From NCBI GenBank assembly GCA_025766275.1, contig JAFKAC010000044.1, positions 310,001 to 374,000 of the forward strand: a stretch of DNA of 64,000 bases, given 5' to 3'. The translations under genes were made by a program, and so were the position numbers. The notes beneath the pieces were generated by a model. That model saw only the letters and a program-made list of their open reading frames with translations, did no database searches and was not told the origin of the DNA. Source of the DNA: Lactarius indigo (Eukaryota; Basidiomycota; Agaricomycetes; Russulales; Russulaceae). Shown one piece after another: positions 56,773-64,000 of this stretch; the first letter of the stretch is position 1; each line of letters opens with the position of its first letter.

Positions 56773-57225
56773 GCCCTTCTGGCTGAAGACGACGACACCG
56801 AAGTACCCAACACTCAGCTCACCCCATGGACACCTCTTAGACCAGCAGAGGGGCCCATCACCGCACAAGAATGGGCGCACGTTATCACCCAATTCCCCAA
56901 TCCTACCACATTGCCCGACGACGACTCCCACGTCGTCCACGTCTTCCAAAACGAAGCTGGGGAGCGCGAACCCATCGCCGCCATCCCCCCAAGCAACGAC
57001 CTCATCGGCATTCGCGGAATTTTCCCGTGCAATGAGGAGTGCACAAGCTCTGATGGAGTACAAGTTGGAGGGCTGGAGGAGAGTAGCGGCGGAGTGGCAG
57101 AAGGAGCAGCTGGACGCAGCGGCAGCATGGCTGAGGGAGATGTGGGAGCGTCGGGAGAGGTGGTGGCTGTTGAGGCTGGCCATGACAACGACGATTACTA
57201 CCCGGCGAGACACCCCCTCCTTTGA
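56773..57225 (+). pseudogene. pol: Element C Pol C-terminal tail, resumed after element E
   Basis: Removing E and one CATGC (8967 bp, a multiple of three) joins DSLAQDTC to ALLAEDDDTEVPNTQLTPWT in frame. Low-complexity acidic/Pro-rich tail ends DDYYPARHPLL and TGA. The last ~170 bases also encode the start of ORF3 in another frame. Confidence 0.85.
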
Positions 57226-57835
57226 ACGAAATGCGACCCTACTGATCCCCGCATCACGCCATGGCTCGTCTACACCAACGGCTCCCCCATGTTTCGAGGA
57301 TGTCTGCGAGTACCCAGAGCAGCACCAACCCGCAACTTCACCGCGGCTGAGGACCCAGCACACGTCATTGCACCTGAGGGGTTCCGGGCTAATCGACGAC
57401 CCCATCACTGGGCCGGACGGCGTTGAGAGAGACGCCTCCCATGTACAGCTCATTGGAGGAGCCGAGCCGATGATTTTGGGAGTCATACCAGGTTCGCCCC
57501 ACGTCTATGGCAAACCCCTGTACGCAGAACCACATGTATTGCCGACGTTGCGCCCCATCTACCCGCACGAGGATCTCGTGATCTTCGCTACCGACAAGAT
57601 CACCGACCGTGCGCTCAACCGCATCAACGACGAAACCCTCACAGCAGAAGTAACGCGCTACCGTGCGGCGAGCTTCAAGGTAGACCGACTCCATGCACGG
57701 GTGAGTCAACTCTGTGCCATGATCTTATGCACGCAGGACAACAAGCATGATTGTATCTATCGCCTTGAACGTGCCACGGTGTTGGAGCGCATCGCCGACG
57801 AGCAGCGTAGTTGGCAACCCAGGGACTTTCGGTGA
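57053..57835 (+). CDS. Element C ORF3
   Basis: Open from ATG 57053 (MEYKLEGWRRVAAEWQKEQL) to TGA 57833-57835 (PRDFR), 260 codons. Conserved parts: coiled-coil start, DPITGPDGVERDASHVQLIG, AEPMILGVIPGSPHVYGKPL, PIYPHEDLVIFATDKITDRA, RLERATVLERIADEQ. The middle (NATLLIPASRHGSSTPTAPP) is read in a different frame from the matching D sequence. The D-like reading (AAEDPAHVIAPEGFRANRRP) sits in the pol frame, and a deletion of about 17 bases near 57400 brings the frames together again. Function is unknown. Confidence 0.6.
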   Translation: MEYKLEGWRRVAAEWQKEQLDAAAAWLREMWERRERWWLLRLAMTTTITTRRDTPSFERNATLLIPASRHGSSTPTAPPCFEDVCEYPEQHQPATSPRLRTQHTSLHLRGSGLIDDPITGPDGVERDASHVQLIGGAEPMILGVIPGSPHVYGKPLYAEPHVLPTLRPIYPHEDLVIFATDKITDRALNRINDETLTAEVTRYRAASFKVDRLHARVSQLCAMILCTQDNKHDCIYRLERATVLERIADEQRSWQPRDFR

Positions 57836-57864
57836 GTCGGGGTCTCACGCTGAAAAGGGGGTGA

Positions 57865-58396
57865 TGTCACGTTTCGAACGGTAACTTGCAAACCCTTACT
57901 GTACCGGTTGCAACTACGGCGGTAAGGTAGATTAGTTGCGGACTTACCTACGGTGATACGGTAGTGCGATAGGCGATTACGACTGATAGCTGACTGAGTG
58001 GTGCCTCGATGACTCGATACTAGTACAGGTACTAGTAGTATTAGTTTTGCGTTGTTTCTGCGATACATTGGACGCTTTATTACTGTGACTCATAGCAGTG
58101 CTTCTAAGCCTGCTTGACTTGTATTTATAGTGTCTAGTGAAGACCAAGATACGCCATCTTGGTCTTCTTGAATCGTCACTTGTTTTCCTTTCCCTTCAGT
58201 TCCTTTCTCTACTTCTTTCATAGTCTCGCGTCCAACTCCGATTGTGACGAAGTATAAGCCAGCAGGACTTGTCAGTGTACCTCCGCGTATTCACTAAGAC
58301 AAGAACACGGACCTTCACGTCGTTGTGTTGAGATCATCGCTAAGTTGTTATCGCCGCATTGTGCTCAAGTCGAGCTAACGTCGTGATGACGTTACA
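57865..58396 (+). repeat. Element C 3' LTR
   Basis: 532 bp, same length as the 5' LTR and very similar to it, preceded by the polypurine tract TGAAAAGGGGGTGA and followed by host CAAAG. Confidence 0.93.
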
Positions 58397-59187
58397 CAAA
58401 GCAGATAGTAAGCAGCGTGAAGTTGAGCGGATGTGATGGGAAAACTCACCTATTTTTCCAGTCACTCGAAAATACAACAGTGTATACCCCGCCGAACCTC
58501 AATAAATACAACTATCTGCTGACAAAAAAGGCTTGGACCGTTCGTGCAACACCTGAGGTCCATGTCTCGGTCAATATCACACCTGCAGTAGGAACAGAGA
58601 ATCCAATGGTGCAAGCAATGCACCAAGTCTCAACTGTGTCAATGCCCACTCCAGGTCCATCACGTGTCGCTTGTGTCGACTGTGACTCTTCACGTGCCAC
58701 ACCGCCAAGCATAGCGGGGCCCAGTACACAAACGCCGCCCTCACGTATTTTGATCCTTCTTGATTGCCTTGCAGAATTGAGGGTGCCAATGGTGATGGAG
58801 CTGCTACAGCTCATGGATGCACAAGACCTGGCCATTGTCCTGAAATACGTCGACCTAGAGGAAGAATTAATGGAACTTGGTATTATGGATTCAGTGATCC
58901 TGTACTCACTTCCAATCTCAATCCTCGCGTCGTTTGGGGATCTCACCCATGATCTTGCCCGCCATCTCCAACACTTTTGCTACGACCTTTTCATCCCTCT
59001 TGGTTTAGTGGAACCAAGGGAGAGCGACGACACTACTGAAGATAACTCACTTTCTCAGCAGGAAACAGAGGGGTTACTTGAAGAAGATCACCTGGACGAG
59101 GTGATTGAAGTTTCAGACGATGAGACGGTGGTGGATGGAGTCAAGTCGGATGTGGATGGTGACAGAGCAACGTTGTACAAAGTGTGA
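58397..59187 (+). pseudogene. Host gene of unknown function, 3' part
   Basis: Joined to 41570 minus one CAAA copy, the frame runs HKEMSLWAKQIVSSVKLSGC without a break, then YTPPNLNKYNYLLTKKAW, a Ser/Thr/Pro-rich linker, and a helical region (LLDCLAELRVPMVMELLQLM, YVDLEEELMELGIMDSVILY). The C-terminus is acidic and ends TLYKV, TGA 59185-59187. The reading frame on both sides of the insertion is intact, so the gene was coding when element C arrived. Confidence 0.7.
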
Positions 59188-59376
59188 GGTGCTTTGTCAA
59201 ATGTGACATGTGACATGTGACATGTCACCCCCAGCCGTGTCGCATACATACAACTTGTAGCATGCAGCGGTAGCTTTCCCTCCTTGAGGTTTGATGCACC
59301 CGTACTGCTGTACATAGGCTATCGAAATCAATTTTTTCTCCAACAATCCATGTGCACAAGTATATATATAAAAAAA

Positions 59377-60476
59377 CTATGGAGGGACTTGGTACCCACA
59401 GTGGGTATACCAGCCCTTTGCATTGTCCGCCATGACAGAGTGGACGGCTGCCCAGAATGTGTTGTAGACACTGCCATCACTGGCCTCAATGTCTGCAGTG
59501 ATGCGAGCACGATTTGCGCGCAGCCAAGCCTTGATGGACAAGAATGCCAACTCAATTGGGTTGAAATCCGGGGAATATGTGGGAAGGTAAACGAGGCAAG
59601 CACCACGTCCCTTGACCAGTTCACAAATCCCTGCGACTTTGTGAATGGCCACATTGTCGACAACGAGAACTGAATTGGGCATTGGCCATTCGTTCATGCA
59701 CGGGAGCAGGCCTTCAACGAATTGCCGAAAAATGTCACCAGTAATGGCATTCTCGACAACCTCAAGGTGTAGGATCCCATCCAGGGAGATAGCAGGTAAT
59801 ATTGAATACTTGGTTCCGCGAAGGAGAAACTCATAGCAAGAGGCACACTCACCACGAATGGACCACGCATGCTGCCTCCTTAGCGTCAGTTGATTGAAGT
59901 GGCTCTCGTCAGCGAAGACGAGCTGTTCTGCGCGAAAATGTGCAGTGATGAGGTCCATGAACTCCCTGCAGTCTTGTTCATTACGCTCAAGGGAACAACG
60001 TGTGATCTGTTGTCGACGTTATATGAGCCATCTGATTGGACTTGGACCCAACTCGGATGAATGAAAACATACCGATTTCATCGTGTATCCCTTCCTTCAG
60101 AGGGAACGCAGAATTGTTGGAAGCGACACCTCGACACCATATACTTCCCAAAGTTCCACCTGCAGTTCAATGAGCAAACTGTCAGGCTGGCGCTCAATGG
60201 TGCCACAGAGGAACTGTGACAGTGAGATAATGACAACAATCAATAGACAAGATACCATACACATACATTCACTTGAACAGCAGTGAGCGCGCGCGGCTGA
60301 CCATTGTCAATTGATGATGGGAGAGAAAAGTCCCCTGTCTGGAGAAAAGTGCTACGGAACCTCTTGAGCAACTGGATACTGATCCCAGTGATATCGCTGA
60401 TTTCTGAATCACACAGCCCATGCAAGGACATCAATAGAGCCATCTTCTTGGTGTCATCAGAGTACTGGCAGACCAT
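59377..60476 (-). pseudogene. Tc1/mariner-type DDE transposase, one TGA stop
   Basis: Three exons on the minus strand: 60476-60273, 60213-60073 and 60006-59377, joined by GT...AG introns in frame. Exon 1 has a helix-turn-helix (MALLMSLHGLCDSEISDITG, LLKRFRSTFL). Exon 2 continues the DNA-binding part (GVEVSLPTILRSL). Exon 3 is the catalytic core: FADESHFNQLTLRRQHAW, then VVDNVAIHK, then YLPTYSPDFNPIELAFLSIK, the D, D and final acidic residue region of the DDE_3/Tc1 type. A single TGA at 60097-60099 (RSL*RKGYTMKS) interrupts exon 2, again at a likely CGA. Terminal inverted repeats were not found; element G inserted about 145 bp upstream and may separate one of them. Confidence 0.8.
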
Positions 60477-60620
60477 TGTTAAAGGGATTGGAAGGGACGA
60501 TGGAAGGCCCAGGGATGCAGACTTGCCAGTTGCACGATGCCGAACTAGTAACACAGATAACTATTCAATAACCCTATTTTTCCGAGACATCTATTCAATA
60601 ACCCCCAATAATGTACGATA

Positions 60621-61046
60621 TGTCACGCCACTGCCGGGGCGTGCATCGGGTCAGTCTGTAACAGGTCCTGCCTTAGGCAAAGGATACTGAGTTGGTCCGC
60701 TGCTGAGCAGAACGGCACCTAAGTCTGTGGGTGTTCCTTGATATAGCTCAAGGCAACAAGGCTTCAGAGAAGAGGACCGTGGTAGAGAAGAGAGGACTAT
60801 GCTGAGGGACAAGACAGTAGATTGACGAAGCCAAAGCTAAGGAAATACAGGGTGTACTACGGGGTTTATATAGCTAGTGTCCAGGAGTGCCAGCGAGGCA
60901 GTACAATGCCAGCAAGGTTAATGCCAGCAAAGCGGATGCCAGCAAAGCAAAGAAGTGAGGTAGATGCCAGCGAAGCAGATGCCTGCGAAGTAACAAAGGG
61001 ACAATGGAAGGGAAGAAGAGAGGAAAAATATGGGGCGTTCATGACA
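60621..61046 (-). repeat. Element G 3' LTR
   Basis: 426 bp, TGTCACGCCACTG...GTTCATGACA, left flank CGATA (60616-60620). Contains several near-copies of a GCCAGCRAAG motif (60885-60985). The matching LTR and TSD lie beyond the window. Confidence 0.8.
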
Positions 61047-61057
61047 TTATCCCCGTT

Positions 61058-64000
61058 CTAAGGGGTGACTTCCACGTCACCAAGTCGAACGGCGTCTGGA
61101 TGCATGTCGTGGAATGCCTGGATGAGGTCAGGGGCGTGGATCTCACCGTGGGGTTCCCAAGTATTATCTGCGTCAGGGTACCCTTTCCACTTAATGAGGT
61201 ACTGGAGCTGGCGGTGTCGTCTTCGCGAGTCACGAATTTCTTCGACCTCATATTCTTCTATCCCATCGATAAGATCGGGGGCTGGTCGCGAGAAGTTTGG
61301 GCCATGCTCCGTGGTTTCATGGTAGGGGAGTAGAAGGGACGCGTGGAAGACATTATGGATCTTCCATGTTGTCGGAAGCGCCAGTTGATAGACAACGTGG
61401 GAGATGACTTTGGTAATAGGGAATGGACCGTAGCGCTTAGGTGCCAGTTTAGCGGTGGGGTGTGATGTGTGAAGGTTCTTTGCTTCTAACCAGACGAGGT
61501 CACCTTCTTTGTAGGGGACAAAGGAGACAGGGATGTTGGTCGTCATTTCCTGAGCTGCTTTGATCCCCTGTTGTGCCAAGACGCGTAAATCTGAAACCAC
61601 AGCGAGGCGCTCATTGACAGATGGAGCAACCTGGTTGGCTAGGTGGTTGCCCGGGGTGCGAGGGGTGTGTCCCATGAGGAGTTCAAATGGGGTGCGGTGT
61701 GTGGTGGCGTTTGGCCAGCTGTTGTGTGCAAACTGGGCTGAGGGGAGCCAGTCTACCCAATCTGTTTGTCGTCCGTTGCAGAAGAAGCGCAGGTATTGTT
61801 CCAACCACTGATTGGATCGCTCCGATTGCCCATCAGTCTGCGGGTGATACGCGGTTGAAATGTTTTGTGTGATTCCCAGGGACTTGCATAGCTGCCGGGA
61901 GAAGGCGGAGGTGAAGCGTGGGTCCCTATCAGTGATAACACGAGTTGGTAGTCCAAAGTGGGGGTAGACATGTCGGTGATAAAGTGCAGCCACTCCCGGT
62001 CCATCAATTGACTCTTTACAGGGGATAAACAATGTTCCCTTGGTGCAATCGTGATCAGTGATTGTTAGAATGGAGTCGAACCCATGGGAAAGGGGAAGTT
62101 TAGTAATGAAGTCCATTGTTACTGTTTCGAATGGTCGCGCCACAGGATCGGTAGTGATGGGGAAGGGTGGGGGTCGGGGTCGATGGGAGACAACTTTATT
62201 TGCCTGACAGGCAGCACACCCTTTAACATAGGCTATAATGGTGTTTCGCATTCCTGGCCACCAGTAGTCGCGTGTAATAAGGGCGTGTGTATTGGCAATT
62301 CCTGGGTGACCAGCACTAGGAGAGTCGTGATAGAGGGAAATTACCCCCCTCCTAAGACTGGGGTCTTCCACGACCACAAGGCGGCCGTCATACCACCAGG
62401 AATTGTCAGAAAGGGATAGATGGTAAGTGGCATTCCAACGCAGAATCGTGGGGAGATGCAACAATTGGAGGGCGCGAACATCCCGCTCAAGAGAGGAGGG
62501 CTGAGTAGCGCGGGCGAACAGTTGCGTGGGGAGGACGGTGACGTCCTGGTTATCAGTGGAACCATCATCGTGGTCAGGTCGCCGAGAGAGAGCATCAGCG
62601 CGGTTAGTGGCACCAGGTTTGTGGACGAGTTTGAGATCGTATTCCCCAAGCAAGGGGATATAGCGGGCAACACGCCGGTTGATCTTGTGGGGCTGTTTGT
62701 AGTACTGGAGGTTCGCGTGATCGGTATAGATAGTGACAGGGTGTGGGGAGCCGAGGAGGAAGTGGCACCACTCCTTAAGGGCAGTGATAACTGCAAGGAG
62801 TTCGCGGTCATGGATATCATAGTTGCGCTCTGCCTCATTGAATGTTTTGGAGTGATAGGCGACTGGGCGGAGTTTATGGTTGTCGTCTCGCTGATATAGG
62901 ATGCCGCCAGTGGCAAAGGCAGAAGCATCAACTTCAACCTCAAAGGGAGCGCTCAGGTCGGGTTGCCAGAGAACTGGAGTGCTGGTGAGGATGGTAACAA
63001 GTTTATCAATGGCGGCCGTGCATTCAGGTGTCCAGATAAAAGGGCAGTCCTTCTTTAGGAGATTAGTAAGTGGGCGAGCAATGTTGGCGAAGCCTGGGAT
63101 GAAGGGTCGCTGGTAGCCAAAGACGCCTAGGGTACTGCGCACTTGTTTAACTGTTTTAAGGGTGCAAGGCCAGTCTCTGAGTCCAGCAAGTTTTGTAGGG
63201 TCAGCTTCGATTTTGTCGCCTTCAAGGATGAGCCCCAGATACTCCACTCGTCGTGCTTCAAAGGTGCACTTTTCTGGTTTGAGGAAGAGGCTCTCGTGTT
63301 CCAGGATGTCAAGTACTTCATGGACGATAGTACGGTGGAGGGAGAGGTCATCTGGGGTAGCAATAAGAATGTCGTCCATGTAATCGAAGACATAGCGGCG
63401 GCTTTCTGCTTTTAACTGGGTACGCAGGATGGTGTCCATCATGGCTTGGAAGGTCGAGGGTGAATTGGTTAGCCCAAAGAACATGACACGCGGTTCGAAC
63501 AGTCCTTCCTCTGTTTTAAAGGCTGCTTTCCATTCGTCGCCTTCCTTAATTCGCACGTTATTATATCCCCACCTGATGTCAAATTTGGTGTAGAGGCGGC
63601 TGCCTCTGAGGCCTTCTGTGAGGGTTTTGATGAGGGGAAGAGGGTACGTGTTGCGAATGGTGTGTTGGTTTAGGCGTCGATAGTCTTGGACTGGCCGTAG
63701 TTTTCCGTCCTTTTTCTTAATAAAGAAAAAGGGGCTGGCATAGGGGGAGTGCGATGGGCAGATGTACTGCTTTGCCAAATGTTCATCTAAGAATTTTCGC
63801 AGTGCCCCACGTTCATCCTTGGTTAGGGGATACACCTTACAGTCAAGGGTGGTAGGCGCATTCGGGGCGAGCTCAATTGCATGATCCCAGTCACGTGATG
63901 GTGGGAAGCGTTGGGATTCCGCTTCGGAAAATACCTTGATGTGGCGGCGGTATTCGGCAGGGATCGAATCTTCAGTTAACTTTGCCTTGTCTTTATTCGC
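61058..64000 (-). CDS. pol: Element G Pol (5' end outside the window)
   Basis: Open for about 980 codons to the window edge with no lesion. Visible parts: RFPPSRDWDHAIEL before the reverse transcriptase; KFDIRWGYNNVRIKEGDEWK; YMDDILIATP; RNase H EVDASAFATGGILYQ; integrase zinc finger (HDSPSAGHPG...CAACQ); core TMDFITKLPLSHG, ITDRDPRFTS, YHPQTDGQSERSNQW; chromodomain LQYLIKWKGYPDADNTWEPH; end GDVEVTP and TGA. It inserts genomic cDNA copies and likely targets chromatin through the chromodomain. Protease and Gag are beyond the window. Confidence 0.92.
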   Translation of the reverse strand, partial: ANKDKAKLTEDSIPAEYRRHIKVFSEAESQRFPPSRDWDHAIELAPNAPTTLDCKVYPLTKDERGALRKFLDEHLAKQYICPSHSPYASPFFFIKKKDGKLRPVQDYRRLNQHTIRNTYPLPLIKTLTEGLRGSRLYTKFDIRWGYNNVRIKEGDEWKAAFKTEEGLFEPRVMFFGLTNSPSTFQAMMDTILRTQLKAESRRYVFDYMDDILIATPDDLSLHRTIVHEVLDILEHESLFLKPEKCTFEARRVEYLGLILEGDKIEADPTKLAGLRDWPCTLKTVKQVRSTLGVFGYQRPFIPGFANIARPLTNLLKKDCPFIWTPECTAAIDKLVTILTSTPVLWQPDLSAPFEVEVDASAFATGGILYQRDDNHKLRPVAYHSKTFNEAERNYDIHDRELLAVITALKEWCHFLLGSPHPVTIYTDHANLQYYKQPHKINRRVARYIPLLGEYDLKLVHKPGATNRADALSRRPDHDDGSTDNQDVTVLPTQLFARATQPSSLERDVRALQLLHLPTILRWNATYHLSLSDNSWWYDGRLVVVEDPSLRRGVISLYHDSPSAGHPGIANTHALITRDYWWPGMRNTIIAYVKGCAACQANKVVSHRPRPPPFPITTDPVARPFETVTMDFITKLPLSHGFDSILTITDHDCTKGTLFIPCKESIDGPGVAALYHRHVYPHFGLPTRVITDRDPRFTSAFSRQLCKSLGITQNISTAYHPQTDGQSERSNQWLEQYLRFFCNGRQTDWVDWLPSAQFAHNSWPNATTHRTPFELLMGHTPRTPGNHLANQVAPSVNERLAVVSDLRVLAQQGIKAAQEMTTNIPVSFVPYKEGDLVWLEAKNLHTSHPTAKLAPKRYGPFPITKVISHVVYQLALPTTWKIHNVFHASLLLPYHETTEHGPNFSRPAPDLIDGIEEYEVEEIRDSRRRHRQLQYLIKWKGYPDADNTWEPHGEIHAPDLIQAFHDMHPDAVRLGDVEVTP

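Larger units (their letters stand above)
41571..58396 (+). mobile_element. Element C: Ty3/gypsy chromovirus carrying nested element E
   Basis: Two 532-bp LTRs (41571-42102, 57865-58396) flank gag, pol and ORF3. Without element E and one copy of its TSD the element is 7859 bp. Flanking host bases CAAA (41567-41570 and 58397-58400) form a 4-bp duplication. Element C has a 1-bp frameshift in gag, TGA stops in gag and pol, and is split near the end of pol by E. Confidence 0.93.

Noticed and set aside
59188..59376. Terminal inverted repeat of the Tc1/mariner element
   Set aside because: The GACATGTGACATGTGACATGT repeats near 59200-59225 and the A/T-rich stretch near 59360 have no inverted counterpart before 60620.

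Overview
The window reads as nuclear DNA of a filamentous basidiomycete, most likely an agaricomycete mushroom. The evidence is genes with many 50-90 nt introns (GTRAGT donor, CTRAY branch site, YAG acceptor), a basidiomycete-type multi-exon P-loop GTPase, and a dense, nested load of Ty3/gypsy chromoviruses. No prokaryotic features, rRNA, tRNA or CRISPR array were seen.

Left part (1-15001), mostly host DNA. It holds a decayed mad1 (spindle-checkpoint) remnant at 226-2429, a decayed intron-containing peroxiredoxin at 2784-3445 (minus), and a multi-exon GTPase gene on the minus strand (about 9060-5479). The 3' part of that gene is the most unusual object here. About 27 tandem ~67-bp units each look like a complete small intron, and each is separated from the next by exactly three variable bases. 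Read as splicing signals, the C-terminal tail would be encoded by 27 consecutive single-codon micro-exons, all in phase 0. Further right are a decayed region of unknown origin, a fragment of a second GTPase copy, a solo LTR with a perfect 5-bp target-site duplication (13214-14017), and an exon cut by a retroelement.

Middle and right part (15002-64000), nested retroelements. Element B (minus, degraded) carries element A (15079-23034, minus, pol open, TSD GAGAA) in its 3' LTR and two solo LTRs in its coding region. Element D (32009-40371, plus) carries a solo LTR in gag. Element C (41571-58396, plus) sits in an exon of a host gene of unknown function (40372-41570 joined to 58397-59187). C carries the inverted related element E (47806-56767), and E carries two more solo LTRs. 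A Tc1/mariner-type transposase (59377-60476, minus) is followed by the LTR and pol of element G, which runs off the window.

How the element genes work together: pol lies in the -1 frame of gag. C, D and E share the slippery heptamer GGGTTTT, while A and B have a five-T run directly at the gag stop. In A, C, D and E the primer-binding site is complementary to 10-11 nt of the same element's LTR, located where a TATA-like box predicts the RNA 5' end. This points to Tf1-style self-priming rather than tRNA priming. C, D and E also carry a third ORF that overlaps the end of pol. Nearly all premature stops in B, C, D and the transposase are TGA where the sister copy or family has CGA, as expected for CpG methylation followed by deamination. 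Element A, open G pol and E have escaped this type of nonsense change.
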